NCBI RefSeq assembly: GCF_004011695.2
Contig: NC_082424.1
Span: 992,001-1,056,000 of the forward strand
Reading direction: 5' to 3'
Source of the DNA: Ascochyta rabiei
Taxonomy: Eukaryota > Ascomycota > Dothideomycetes > Pleosporales > Didymellaceae
DNA length: 64,000 nucleotides
The notes beneath the pieces were generated by a model. It did not search any database and was not told the DNA's origin. It worked only from the letters and a program-made list of their open reading frames with translations. Shown here piece by piece: positions 22,803 through 34,456 of this stretch; positions within the stretch are counted from its first letter, which is position 1; each line of letters opens with the position of its first letter. Made by a program: the position numbers and the translations under genes.

Positions 22803-25800
22803 CTAGTCACGCTTTATGAGCTTCCGGGCTGTCCTTTTGCTCTCGGTAATGGCATCGTTGTTCAGCGCACTGAGCTGCGAAAGAGTCTCTTGCATGGCGG
22901 CCAACTGCTAGCACGTTCTGTTAGCTATCTCTCCTTTCAAGTATGATATCGAGTTGATGTGTATGGGTGCACTCACGGTACCGACAACGTCTTTGGCAGC
23001 GCCATTCAAGAGAGGGCCTGCACGCTGTTCACGAGGGGCTGAAGCGCCAGAAACAGCCGATGCTGAACTGTTCTGCTCCTCCCCGGACTCTTCTTCCAGG
23101 GTCGTCATGTTGCGCTTCTCGCCCATGCTGGCGGCGGCGCGGGCAATTCTATCACCGGCTGCGAGCATGTCCTGCAGGCGGTCGATTTTGTCGAGGAGAG
23201 CCGTGTTTTCTTTCTTCAGAGGCTCGACGCGGGCGAGGTGCTTCCTAACGACTTCACCCTTGAAGGTCTCGATGCGATCTTCCGCTTCCACCACAGCCTT
23301 GTGGGCTCGGTCTCGTTCAGCCTCGATCGCTTCAATCGTGTCCTGGAGTCGCTTAACATCCTCAGAAGAAGCCTCGAGTTCCGCAACTGCCTTGTCGTGT
23401 TGTGACTGCAGAGTCTTGTACAAAGTCTGTTGCTCATTGCTCTCCTGCTGAATGGCCGCGATATCAGCGGCGTGACTGGCTTTTGCGGCTTCTATCTGTG
23501 CCTCTAGAGCATCGTGCTTCTTCTGCAATTGCTGGACGGTATCTGCCGCGCTGTTCTGCACACCAGCCATCATCTCTGCTATAGCATCCTCGTGTGCCTT
23601 GATCATCTGCCCAGTAGCATCGGCGTGCTGCTTCTGAGCGTCCTCAAGCTGTCGTCGCAAGCTCTCAGAATTGAGCGCATGACGAGCTTCGAGTTCTTCT
23701 TGTAAACAGGAAAGGGTCTCCTGATGCTCTGCATCTATATTTGCAAACTTCTCCTGCAACACGCTGTTCTCGGATCGAAGCTCCGCAACGGCGTGTTCAC
23801 GTTCGTTCTCGAGCGACTGCTTCAAGCTGGTGAGCGTGGCCTCGTGCGCTTCTTCGGCAGCAGTCTTTTCCGCGAGAAGAGCTTCGTACTTATGAGTCGC
23901 CTCGGCAAGGCCATCAGCTGCAGACTGCGCCTTGGTTGTCAGCTCTCGTTTGAGTTGGTCCACCTCCGCATAAGCCTCCTCTTTTGCGCGCTCGTACTCG
24001 TCCTTCAATGAGTCCTTCTCCACAAGAAGAGCCTCGTATCGCTCCTTGGCTTCGTTGAGATCAGTGTCCGCAGAGTCTCTGAACAGGGCCATCGTCGCCT
24101 CGTGGTCCCTCTTGTCGGCGGCAGATTGCTCGGCCAGGAGGGACTCGTATTTCTCTGCCACTTCGGCTAAGCCAGCCGAGTCGGCCTTCTCTTTCGATGC
24201 CAACTCGTCCTTCAGGGTTTCGAGCTCAGTGTAGATCTCCTCCATGGCGCGCTCATGCTCGTTCCTCAAGGAATCTCGCAGCTCTTCAAGAGTGGCTTCA
24301 TGGGCTTCCTTGTCGGCTGTAGCTTGCTCGGCTAGCAACGTCTCGTATTTTCTGCTAACCTCGGACAGACCGGCCGAATCAATCTCTTCCTTCTCTGCAA
24401 GCTCACGCTTGAGGTTGTCAATCTGTCCGTGTAGCTCACTCTTGAGAGCGTCCAGCTCGTCGAGGACAGACTGCTTCGCTGTAAGAGCTGCAGACCTCTC
24501 CTGCTGAAGCCTGTTGGCCTCAGATTGGATTTCTTCGATCAATGCGACATGTTTCTGCTCAATTTCAGCGCGTTGCGTCTCGAGAGCCTTGTCGAGCGCC
24601 TTGGCATAAGCGTCTTCCGCTGCTGCATGCTCTGCAAGGCTGTCTTCGTTCTTCTTCTCAGCATCCACGAGCTGTTTGGAGAGAGCGTCGAGTTTTGTCT
24701 GAAGATCCCCAAGCTCTGTCGTGTGGGCGCTTTCGAGGCTGTTCCTCTCGTCGAGGAGAGCGTCATACTTTGACTGTAACTCGCTGAGACCTCGCTTCAT
24801 CGCGCTCTCAGAGTCTTGCTTCAAAGCATCGATGGTCCGAGCGTGCGACTCCTCCATCGCGGTTTTGTCTTGTGCGAGCGAATCGTGGCGAGCTTGAAGG
24901 TCGGCGACGGACTTTTCCAGGTCTGTGCGCTGTTCTTCGAGGGCTTGCTTATCTTGGACGGAGGCCTTGAGTTCAGCCTCGATCTTGGCGCGTTCATCTT
25001 CAGCGCCTTGCTTTTCCTGGATGAGACTGTCGAGCTTAGCCTGGAGATCAATAAACGACTTTTCCGACACGGCAAGCGCCTCATTCGCAGCCTGCTGGTC
25101 TTCTGTCGAAGCGTCTATTCGCGCCTGGAGGTCTTCAATCAGCGCGTTCTCTTCCGTCAGAGCTTCGACGCGTGCCTGCAGCCCGGCGATCTGCTTCTGT
25201 GCAGTGAAGTGGGCTTCGGTAAGAGCAGCCTTCTCGTCCTGCACTTGCTTGTGCTTCGCGATCGCCTCGTCGAGACCTTGCGAGGTCGAACCGGAGCGTT
25301 CCTTTGCCGTAGTGAGCTCCGTCTTCGCTTCGTCCAACTCCTTGGTTCGTTCCGCTAGAGTCTTCTCGTGGCCTTCCAACACAGCGTTCTTCTCGGCGAC
25401 GAGAGCATCGTACTCGGCTTGGAGCTTGTCGAGACGCTTTTTCGCGTCACCCTCGAGATCGGCACGCAGGGAGTCGATTTCACCTTCGTGATCCTCGCCG
25501 AGGACGCGAAGATCCTGTCTGTGCCGGTCTTTAGCGGTGTCCAGGTCAGCCTTGTACGATTCTGCTTTCTTCTTGACATCACCCAGCTCGGTTAGCAAGT
25601 TGGCGAGGGCAGTGGCGTGTTGGGTGCTGTCTTGCCGGGAGGTTTGTTCGAGTGATTCGACGGTCTTACGAAGGCCATCCGCTTCTTCTTTTAGCTGCTC
25701 GATCTCGCTAGCATCTGAGCTGAGTTGATCGTTGATGGCTTCTAACTGCTGAACGAGCTCCTCGTTCTGTTCCGTCTTGAGCTGAATCGCCTTGTCGTGT

Positions 25801-28116
25801 GCTGCTTTGAGCTCTTCGATCTGCTTGTTCAGCTCTTGTGAGATTCTGGCGCCATCCGATTCTCCCTGTTGCAGCGATGTGATCTGGTTCTGCAGGTCCT
25901 GGATGGACTTGAGATGGCCGGAGATGTCCGCCTCTTTGGCGCTCAATTCGTTCTGGCTGCTCTGTTGTATCTCAGCAATCTTAGCCTGCACATGCTCGAC
26001 ATGTGCAGTGCGTTCGCTCTCCAGGTCCGCAGTGGTCTGGTCGGCGCGCTGCTGGAGCTTTGCGAGGTCATCTTGCAGCTCCTTCTCGGTCTGCATGTGG
26101 GACGCAATTGCCTCGTCCTTCAGACGAAGCTCGTCTGTGTGTTGTTGCTGTAACGAGGCGAGCTTGGCCTGTAGCTCGTCCACGACGGCCGATGATTCCG
26201 AAGACTTGGACTCGAGGGACCGCTTGGCTTCTTCTGACGCATCGTTGTGGCGTTGTTCGGCCGCCGTGACCTCTGATCGCAGCGTCTCCACCGTCTTGGT
26301 CAGGGTATCGATCTTTCCGTCTCGGGCGCGTAGTTGGTCAGACTGGGTCTTTTGCAGCTCGGACAGTTTCGTCTGCAGGCTTGCAAGGGTACTGTTGGCG
26401 GTGGCCAGATTGGCTGAAAGCGTGTCGCGTTCCTCTCTCAGGCTCGTGACCTCGTTGGTGAGCGCCTCGATCTTAGCGCCCTGCTCCACGAGCTGCAGCT
26501 TCTCGGCATCCCATTCGCGGCCTTGGCGTTCGAGCTCGACGTTGAGATCGTCGAGGACCTGCTGGAGCTCGGCAGCTTTGGCAGCCTCGACGGCTTCCTT
26601 TTCCTGGGCGATCCTCTTCTCCTCCCTCAGCTTCTGTTTCTGCTCTTCCAGCAGCTTGGTCTCGAGGGCAAACTTCTTCTCCATGCCATTGACGATTGTG
26701 TTGTGCTTGTTCTCGTCCCAGCCGGGTGCGTCTCCAGCGGGGCCAACGGCAGCGACAGCCGTGTCCTTTTGGGCGACGGCGGTCTGGGCATCGACGAGCT
26801 GCTTCTTCAGCCTTGTGTTTGTGGTGTGCAGGCGGTCGACTTCGCGGTTGAGGTCGTCGCACTGTTCCTGGAGCTTCTCGCGTAGACTGGTCTCTTTGAA
26901 AAAATCCTGCATGACGGCTAGGCTGCGTCGCTTGCTCTCCTCGTCGACCTCTGCAGGCCCACTGGGCGCGGTGCCGGGCCGTCTGTCGTCGTCGGCGAGC
27001 TTGAGCAGGCCGGGCTTGAGGGGGCCAAAGGGGATGGTCTTGTTGACTTCGACTTCGGCATCGGAGGCAGCTTTGTCCTTGAGTGGGCCATAGCTCCTCG
27101 GGGGAACGTCGATGGGGCTGTACCTAAGGGGTGCGTGCGTTAGTGGATGCCGGTGGCTAGTGGCTGGTGGCTGGTGGCTGGTGGCTGGCGGCTGGAGGGT
27201 GTGGAGCAACTCACGTGAGGGCGTTTGCGACGGCTGGCTTGGAGGGCGAGGGGGCTGAGGTGATGGAGAGCTTCTTTGCGTGTGCGACGGGCGTCTTGGG
27301 GGTGATGATCGAGACGGGCGCCTTGGGGATGGTGTGGTGAGGGGTGCGTGCAGCGGTGGTAGGGCGTGCCACGGTGGCCGGCTTTGCTGTCGACGTTGAC
27401 GAAGCCGAAGCCGAAGCCGATGCAAGAGAGGCACGTGGTGTGGCGCGCGTGGCCGTCTTGTCTGCACTGGGCCGTGAGGTCGTCGAGGGGCGCTTTGCAG
27501 CGGCGGCGGTGGCAGGAGCGATTGTCGAGCGGCGGTCTGACGGGGGCCCTCCCAGGGTCCTGCGCACCGCGGGCCTGCGCTTCTCGTCCGGCGGAGTCAG
27601 CGAGGCCAGCGAGGCCAGCGAGGACAGCGCTGGCTCTGCGTCGGGCGGCGCGGCGGGCTGGGAGCTCAGAGGCGTGCGCCGGGCTGTTGTGCTGGCGGCT
27701 GCCCGTGTCGGCGGCTTGTTCAGGCTGGAGCCCGTGGGCGCGAGGCGCGACGTCGAGCCGGCGAGGGCCTTGGACGCGCTGGACGGCGGGCGCGTGGTTG
27801 CTGCTGCTGCTGTTGTTGTTGTTGTGGCTGGGCGGCGGGCACTCGCCGAGGCCGTGGTGGTGGTGGTGGTGGTGGTGGTGCTGGCGGTGCTGGCGGTGCT
27901 GCTGCTCGCTGCGGCAGGGCGCCGTGGTGGCACAGGCTCCTTCTTCGCGGCAGACGAGGCATGCGAGGCCATCTTGCGGCGGACGACCGACGACGGCGAC
28001 GACGGCGGGGGCAGCGCGTGCTGCTGGGGGCTGGCGGGCACCCTTGGGACATTTGCAGCTGGACCTCTGTTGCCCGCCGCGTCGCTAGCGGAGGTGCTCG
28101 ATCGCTCCGCAGCCAT
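22803..28116 (-). CDS. Giant coiled-coil protein with disordered basic N-terminus
   Basis: Three exons (28116-27215, 27123-22977, 22907-22803) and introns 27124-27213 (90 bp) and 22908-22976 (69 bp, GTGAGT..GCTAAC..CTAG) give 1717 aa. Residues 1-300 are Ser/Thr/Ala/Pro/Arg-rich, including a run of nine Thr coded by a GTG/CAC microsatellite (27856-27881). Residues ~380-1640 are almost uninterrupted heptad-type Glu/Gln/Ala/Leu/Lys coiled coil with internal near-repeats (for example the LAEKTAAEEAHEATL-like units). The last exon adds 34 residues ending in TARKLIKRD. Long coiled-coil proteins of this build act as spindle-pole, cell-cortex or Golgi scaffolds, but nothing here decides between them. 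The first ATG before the Ser-rich region is taken as start. Reading straight through the first intron would give a false Arg/Pro-rich N-terminus. Confidence 0.85.
27152..27195. repeat. 7-bp minisatellite inside an intron
   Basis: About six tandem copies of a GGCTGGT-type unit with minor variants fill the middle of the first intron of the coiled-coil gene. Copy number is probably variable between strains; the intron ends are outside it. Confidence 0.8.
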
Positions 28117-28893
28117 TTGGGGACAGCTGCCAGTCAGGGGTGGGGCAGCGCGACCGAGCTGGCCTTGGCACGTCGAGGGTCGAGATTGAGAAGGGCGACG
28201 AGGACAACCTTGAACCAACATTGATGATTGATCATTGCATGCACACCATGCACGGCGCACGTGATGCACACGGTCACGTCGGCGGGTTGCGAGCTGGCAC
28301 GCCGCTGGCTCCTGTCGCGTCGCGCCTGGCTGCTGCTTCACGCGCTGGTCCAAGTGGAGAAGATTCCGCTTTTGGCTCTCAGGCTCTTTCATACCACATC
28401 GTCGACAAGACAAACACCAATTGCATCTCAGGGCCCCTTGCTCTAGACCCCTCTGCCTCTCCTCATCCAGGGCAGACCATCGTCGCCATCCACAGCAGCT
28501 TGCCGTGTATCCACCCTGCCCTGACCGCCTGCCCTGACCGCCTGCCCTGACCGCCTGTAGCCCGCGGGCCACTGAGAAAGCCACACGTCTGCTACAGTTT
28601 ACTACCGTCTGCCACCGTCTGCTATGCTACACGCCCACCACACGTTGATGCCACGCCTCCATCGCTGCAATTGCTGCGAGTCCACAATGCGCTGCAGTGG
28701 ACAGGCTGTGAATACTTCATGGAGCCTTGTCCTCTACAGCCAATTCGGTGCCTGGCTTCGACACTAGACGCCAACCCTGACATCATCTCACTAGGCGTCC
28801 ACAACATCCACTAGACCCCAGTCTCTCCAATGACGTCCGTCTTCCTCTCATCTGATTCGTCAAAATACACCTGCATTACTGACAACCACCAAC
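28117..28893. other. Intergenic / promoter, no gene seen
   Basis: About 780 bp between the coiled-coil gene and a short plus-strand ORF. It contains a two-copy CTGACCGCCTGCC-type repeat near 28519-28556. No coding signal is evident. Confidence 0.5.
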
Positions 28894-29115
28894 ATGGTCT
28901 ACAACCCTCAACTCCACCAGCAAAAACAGCTTGTCCACGCCATCCTGACTGCCGACCTCACCCCCTCCCAACTCGCCACTGTCCACGAGAAATTCGCCCT
29001 AGGCGCCAACTTGGCCTCCCCCCACCCCACCGAACAGCTCTTCATCACAGACAAGCGCTCTTGGGCACCCCTCTCTCATCTCGAAATCTGGCAAAACACG
29101 CCCCATTCGAACTAG
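28894..29115 (+). CDS. Small hypothetical protein (73 aa)
   Basis: The ATG sits in a good fungal context (CAACATGGTC). The 73-residue product has amphipathic helices (QLVHAILTADLTPSQLATVH) and no signal peptide, membrane span or known motif. It is weakly supported: no family recognised, and it ends 53 bp before the stop of the convergent MAPEG gene. It could be a chance frame. Confidence 0.35.
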   Translation: MVYNPQLHQQKQLVHAILTADLTPSQLATVHEKFALGANLASPHPTEQLFITDKRSWAPLSHLEIWQNTPHSN

Positions 29116-29168
29116 CTCCATTCGTGTCTTACATACGCTCAAACAAGGAGATCCCTCGAGCCAAGCAT

Positions 29169-29714
29169 TCAACCAAGTAGCGATGCCGCCTTGTAGATCT
29201 GGTAGCTCGACAGCCCAGCGCCAATGGCCCAGAACGAGCTACGGATGAAGCTCTTACCGTGGTCCGCAATTTGAACATACGACACAACATACGCAGCTCT
29301 ACGCCTCGTTAGCCAACCCAATTCATCTCACCCACCCACTCAAACTCACCGAACAGCCATAAACGCGGCAACAAACGTCGTCAGCCCCGTCACATCGCCG
29401 TCCACCACCGCATTACCCAACCCCTTGGCCGTAACTCGCTCAGCAACAATACTCGCCAGCACCGCCGCAGCGTACAGCGGCAGCTGTTCCATATTGTTGC
29501 TCTGCGCGTTCTCCGCCCGCTGGTACTTCTGGAACACGGCGTCGGGGACCTTGCCCTTGACTGCGTCGGGAGAGAGCGACGCTTTGGGGTTTGCGTTGTT
29601 CACTTTGTAGCCGTTCGCAGATAGAATGCTGCCGGCGTACATGTGTGGGATCAGGGAGAAGAGGTAGTAGGCGGGGATGGAGAGGAGTGGGTAGTTGAGC
29701 GAGGAGGATGCCAT
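29169..29714 (-). CDS. MAPEG-family membrane protein
   Basis: Two exons (29714-29350, 29298-29169) with a 51-bp intron (29299-29349, GTGAGT..GTAG) encode 164 aa. Four hydrophobic segments and the central motif RAENAQSNNMEQLPLYAAAV (an Arg-Ala-x2-Ala-x-x-Asn-x2-Glu pattern) identify the MAPEG superfamily, membrane proteins of eicosanoid and glutathione metabolism such as microsomal glutathione transferases. The position in the ER or outer mitochondrial membrane and use of glutathione are family inference. It shares a 398-bp divergent promoter with the GFA gene, another family linked to glutathione. Confidence 0.85.
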
Positions 29715-30112
29715 ATTGGTGGTGTTGTAGTAGTGGTGGTTTGCTGTAGAGTGTGGATTTTTCGTTGTTTGGGCGAGATGTGGCTGACAAGTCGAGCGCG
29801 TAAAGGCGTGGACGAGGTCGAGGTCGTGTAGTAGCGCTTATCATGACGCAATGCCTTCACATGTCAGATCCTACGAAATACTGACAACAACAACATGGCT
29901 GTAGCGAGTCAGCGACGGTTCAGCCCTACACGACCCCGACGCGTCGCAACGTCACCTGACTAACGAACTCAAGCCGCGCGAGGCGTTACTCAGCCATGCC
30001 ACGATGCGGACCACCCAATACGAGGAATGCGAGGATGACTCGAACGTGGGGTACAACGTCAGCGACTTCGAAATCTGCTCAACCCGGAAGACTTTCACTC
30101 TGAAAGCCAACC
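29715..30112. promoter_or_regulatory. Divergent promoter of the MAPEG and GFA genes
   Basis: 398 bp separate the two start codons, which point away from each other. No gene fits between them, so both promoters must lie here. No specific operator was identified by eye. Confidence 0.55.
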
Positions 30113-31132
30113 ATGTCTGCCATCGAGAGAACGCCCATCGCAACGCGTACATTTCACGCAACATGCCATTGTCGCGCTTCCACGCTATCCTTCACGGTGC
30201 CCACGGCCAGCTTGCCCTTGCCAGTCCACTTCTGCCACTGCGGCATCTGTCGCCACGCCACCGGCACGTACTTCACAGCGGGCGCCTCCATTCCCGAGCC
30301 CATCACCGATACTTCGACTTTCACGGCATATGAGAGCTCTGATCACTTGACCCGTTGGTTCTGTTCGACTTGTGGTGCTCATCTCCTGGCCAACACGCCG
30401 CTGGGTGGCGCGACGAAGTGGTTTGTCTCTGCACCTTCGGTCGATGCGGAGGAGGACGTGTGGGATTTTGCTGGCCATGTATATGTGGATAGTACGGGGG
30501 ATGGCGGGCTAGCAGCGCTGATGACGCGGATAGGTGGGAGAGAGGTGGGACTTTGGGACGAGCGATCTGACAGAAGCGCACCATGGCATCAAGCGAGCAC
30601 CGGATCCAAGTCTGACGCTATGAAGAATATTCCAGACGAACAGTTGCACGCTCGTTGCCAATGCGGCGGCATCGAGTTCTACGTCTCGAGACCGACAGGC
30701 GACGAGACGTTCACCGAGATTGACGAAGACAACGTGCGGAAACACAAAGATAAATGGCTTGCTATCCACGACGTGTGCAATACATGTCGCCTTACCATCT
30801 CAACCTTTGTCGTATCCTGGTTCTTCCCCTCGCGCAACCACATCACGCTGACCGACGGCTCGTCATATCCCGACGATGGCCTTTTCGGCACCGCGAGGGC
30901 CTACAAGAGCTCCGCAGGAGTGGACAGGACGTTTTGCGGCAAATGTGGCGCGGCCGTGAGCTACGTCTCGGAGGAGAGATCGAACGTCGTGGATGTTGCT
31001 GTAGGGCTGCTTCGCACTGATGATGCCAGAGCTGAGGACTGGCTGGAGTGGAGGACGTGTAAACTGGCTTTTGAAAAGGATGCCTGTTGGCAGAGTGTGA
31101 GAGATGCGTTGAAAGAGGGACTGCAGAGGTAG
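30113..31132 (+). CDS. Tandem two-domain GFA (glutathione-dependent formaldehyde-activating-like) protein
   Basis: An intronless 339-aa protein with two GFA/Mss4-like zinc domains. Domain 1 (about 13-135) has CHC, CHCGICR and CSTCG; domain 2 (about 182-325) has CQCGG, CNTCR and CGKCG. Each set supplies the Cys pairs that bind structural and catalytic zinc in the GFA fold. GFA proteins bind glutathione and catalyse or assist S-hydroxymethylglutathione formation, or serve as unassigned carbon-sulfur lyases. Two domains in one chain occur in fungi. No targeting signal. The ATG at 30113 is the first in frame with the first zinc motif. Confidence 0.88.
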   Translation: MSAIERTPIATRTFHATCHCRASTLSFTVPTASLPLPVHFCHCGICRHATGTYFTAGASIPEPITDTSTFTAYESSDHLTRWFCSTCGAHLLANTPLGGATKWFVSAPSVDAEEDVWDFAGHVYVDSTGDGGLAALMTRIGGREVGLWDERSDRSAPWHQASTGSKSDAMKNIPDEQLHARCQCGGIEFYVSRPTGDETFTEIDEDNVRKHKDKWLAIHDVCNTCRLTISTFVVSWFFPSRNHITLTDGSSYPDDGLFGTARAYKSSAGVDRTFCGKCGAAVSYVSEERSNVVDVAVGLLRTDDARAEDWLEWRTCKLAFEKDACWQSVRDALKEGLQR

Positions 31133-31580
31133 GAGCAGACGCAGTGGCTGTGCTGATCCATGGTGAATATGCATGCCTACACTCACGTTCTAGATTCCTC
31201 GTCCCGCACTCCCTCGCGAGTGCGAACACCTTCAACAGTCTGAGCAAGCTTGTCCCACTCAAGGAGCTTGAAATGCACCATTCACGAAAAGACGGAGGAA
31301 ACGCCGCTCGAGAACGAGTGATGCGGCTCTGGGACGGAGATGAACGAGCTTTGGATTCCCATGGCGAGTTTCGATCTTCATTGTAGTGCGTTTCAGCCCA
31401 CGGCAACCCACATTCGGGGAAATGATTCACATCTCGCTTGCTACCGTCCCCTGTCGCTACCCGTCCGATCCACGCGTCTCGAGCCTTATCAGAGGCTTCT
31501 TCTTCCAGAAGGATGCTGTTTGTCCGATCTCCTCACATTCGTTTTACACACTCGTTCACCTTCCTTCTCGTCACACCGCC
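31133..31580. other. Intergenic, GH12 promoter
   Basis: About 450 bp; the last ~80 bp are pyrimidine-rich. No gene seen. Confidence 0.5.
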
Positions 31581-32446
31581 ATGTTCACCAAGGCCCTTCT
31601 TTCGCTGGCGCTGGTCGCCCCAATCCTTGCGCTGCCAGCGCCGCTGCCAATGGTCATCTCGGACACCACCAAGCAGAAGGCGACTTCGCTCTGTGGCGTA
31701 TCTGACAGCGTGGTCTTGACCGACACACCCTGGATCGTCTTCAACATGATGTACAACCAGGCTCTGACCAAGGGCACCCAATGCACAAACTACGATCACG
31801 TTGCCACTGGCTCAAACGGCAACAAGCAAATCACCTGGAGCGCCGTCTCCACCATCGACTACGTGCAGTCGACGTACGCCTCGTCATTCACATTGACACC
31901 ATAACCACCAAGCTGACGCCACACAGCAACAACGTCCCCAAAGGCTACTCCTTCATCGGGCTCACCAAGAACCTCGAAACCAAGCTGTCCGCCATAAAAT
32001 CCATCCCGGCCACCTACGCCTGGACCCGCACCAACACCACCGCCTACAAGGGCAACATCTGCTTCGACTTCATGACGTCCGACACCCAAGGCGACTCGAC
32101 CTCGTCCAACGCGCAGGAGCTGATGCTGTGGCTCGAGTACACGGGCGGCCAGCTGCCCATTGGCTGGGCTGCGGGGCCCAAAGCCACGGTTTCCGACCTC
32201 TACGGCACCAGCTGGAAGCTGTACCAGGGTAAGAACGCCGATACGGGCATCACCGTCAGCAGCTTGCTGCCTGACAAGCAGTTCGATGGGGCGTTTGCGG
32301 GGGATGTCAGGGAGTGGCTCCAGGCGCTCGTCAAAATGGGCGTCTTCGCTGAGGGCACGTATGTCAATGTTGGGAATGCGGGGACGGAGCCGTTTTATGG
32401 AAAGGCGGTTGTGAATGCTACGTTGGGGCTGCAGATTAATCTGTAG
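31581..32446 (+). CDS. Secreted GH12 endoglucanase / xyloglucanase
   Basis: Two exons (31581-31873, 31927-32446) with a 53-bp intron (GTACGC..GCTGAC..ACAG) encode 270 aa. A signal peptide covers residues 1-17 (LLSLALVAPILALPA). The beta-jelly-roll GH12 pattern is clear: CGVSDSV near the start of the mature protein, AQELMLWLEY with Glu162 as expected nucleophile, and GTEPFYG with Glu252 as acid/base. GH12 enzymes cleave beta-1,4-glucan or xyloglucan with retention. Both catalytic residues are present, so it should be active. Residue numbering depends on the splice site, which keeps the frame exactly. Confidence 0.92.
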
Positions 32447-32771
32447 CGAGGCGGTTGGTGACTCGGGATGTTGAGGTCGGGGTCTCAGTGTCGTGAGCTT
32501 CGTCGCTGTGGCTGCGGGCTAGTGGCTGCTGATATCTTCATGTGTAGTGAGTCTTGGATAGAAATGTGTGGGGTGGGCATAGCACCTCAATGGGAACAGT
32601 CGACTGAGCAGGCGGGTGTTCCATTCTTCATCACTGATTAGAACCAACCTCAGCGGCTACTTAAAAACAGCAACTCATTATTTTTTCTAACAGCTAGAAT
32701 CACAGCATCTACTCCAAACTCAGCCAACAACACAGATCAAGCTGTACTCGACCATTCCTCACACGCAGTAC
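32447..32771. other. Convergent intergenic, no gene
   Basis: 325 bp between the 3' ends of the GH12 and MFS genes; presumed terminators and 3' UTRs. Confidence 0.6.
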
Positions 32772-34456
32772 CTAGAGCCTGCCCGTCGTAAGCGACGACC
32801 TCCCATCAACCACAGGCGCGGGCTGATCATCGCTGGGCAAAAACGTCGGCACATCCCCATCACTCGACGATCCGTCATCGATCTGCCTAGCCTTCCTGCG
32901 GCGGTGGATCTTATCTTCGATGTAGCGACCGACCGCAACGAGCAGACCCACAGCAAGGATGGCGCAGGCGACGGCAAAGGCGCGGCGGTAGCGCGGTTTG
33001 TCGTCTTCGCGGAAGATTTGCGCGCCGTAGATGCCGGCGATGTTGGCGCCCATGATGACTCTGCGGCTTGTTAGCGACATGATGTTGGGAAGGACAAACG
33101 GGAAGGACTTACAGCGCCATAGCCAGTGCGCGCTCCTCGGAGTCAGTGCACGTCAGCGACATCCAGGTGATGTTCAGCGGGTGCGAGAAAGTGCCAAACG
33201 TCTGCGTCCACACGACGCCAAAGTACTTTGCGCCCTGGCTGCTGGTCTCGGTGAAGACGCGGTTGAAGAGGTAGCCCAGCAAGTGGCAGCTGATGCCCGC
33301 CATGACCGTCTCGCCGCGCCGGTTGAAGCGGTCCGAGAACCAGCTGAAGGAAAACGAGACGGGGATCTGGATGAACAGACCCACGGCCGCCATGGCGTTT
33401 GCACGCAGCTGGCCGAAGCCGAAGGAGCGCACGATCGAGGGGGCGTAGGTGTCGAAGGCGCGCTGCGGGCCGTTGTTGCACATGGTGATGGCGAAGTGCG
33501 CCCACATGCGCCAGTTGCTGAAGGCCTTTACGAACGCAACACGGCCGATTCGCTTCTTCTTGTTGCCCTTGGCCGGCTCGTCGAGATGGACGCGCGTGCG
33601 GAGGATGTGAATCTCGCGGTCAGAGAATATCTGCCATCTGGGCAGGAACGTCGGATGGGGCTTCTTGAACGAGTCGGGCAGACAGAAGCCCAGCACGAAG
33701 CCGCTGAGGATGGTAAAGCCGCCCATGAGCACAAACAGCCAGAACCATCCTGCTCTACCGCCGACTCCGCGCATGTGCAGGATGCCGTATGCGAGGAGTT
33801 TGGCGGACGCCTGGCCGAACTGGTTCCCAAAGTAGAAGATCATGACGCGCTTGGCGGTTTCGGAGCGCGTGTACCATGTCGAGAGCGTCCAGAGGCCGCC
33901 GGGGATGAAGCCAGACTCTGTGATACCGAGAAGGAATCGTGTTGCGATGAAGGAGCCGTAGTTTGTCTGGAACGCTTGGAACGTGCTGACGGTGCCGAAG
34001 AGGAAGAGTTGGAGCGTAAGCCACTTGCCAGGACCAACGCGGTAGAGCGCCATGTTGGCTGGGATCTCAAAAAGCACAATTCCGAGAGACAGCATTTGCT
34101 GGCCGACATTGAACTGATCTTGGGATATGTTGATGTCTTCCATGAAGTCGTCGGTAATGGCGTTCGCGATGTTGCCACGGTCGAGCTGGTGTCTCGTTAG
34201 AAACGCGCAGTTCCGGGTGCTGACTGGATGCCTACCTGCAAGCAGAAAAAGCCGAGGGTGAGAAGGGGCATGATGATCAAATCCAGCCTAGACAACATAT
34301 GTTAGACGGTCCATGCAACTCATGATGTGTTTCAACTTACTTGCGTTTGGCCTTCTTCTCCTCGGCGGCTGACCAGTCGCGGACCAGCTCTGGCGCTGTG
34401 CCTTCATCATAATTCGCCGCTTTCGTATAGTCGACGTCCTTGATGTCGGTCCCCAT
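32772..34456 (-). CDS. MFS transporter, anion:cation symporter (Dal5/Tna1-like) type
   Basis: Four exons: 34456-34341, 34287-34236, 34185-33113 and 33060-32772, with introns of 53, 50 and 52 bp, give 509 aa. The ACS-family signature LDRGNIANA follows the first helix, with FEIPANMALYRVGPGKWL in helix 4 and GITESGFIPGG in helix 5; twelve hydrophobic helices are expected. The family imports allantoate, nicotinate, pantothenate and other small organic anions with protons at the plasma membrane; the substrate cannot be read from sequence. The C-terminal tail is acidic and Ser-rich (DDGSSSDGDVP). All splice phases agree. Confidence 0.9.

Noticed and set aside
25792..27093. 433-codon plus-strand Ser/Cys/Leu-rich frame
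   Set aside because: Antisense shadow of the coiled-coil gene; its Ser/Ala/Leu bias mirrors the Glu/Lys/Gln codons on the other strand.
27124..27467. Arg/Pro-rich N-terminal extension of the coiled-coil frame
   Set aside because: It reads through the minisatellite intron and out-of-frame exon 1; splicing 27213 to 27124 joins two in-phase exons instead.
27344..28189. 281-codon plus-strand Val/Ala/Gly-rich frame
   Set aside because: Antisense of the low-complexity first exon of the coiled-coil gene.
33031..34200. 389-codon plus-strand frame
   Set aside because: It lies antisense over the MFS gene exons, whose helices, signature motifs and splice phases are all consistent; the frame is Glu/Arg/Ala-rich, as antisense of membrane-protein codons often is.
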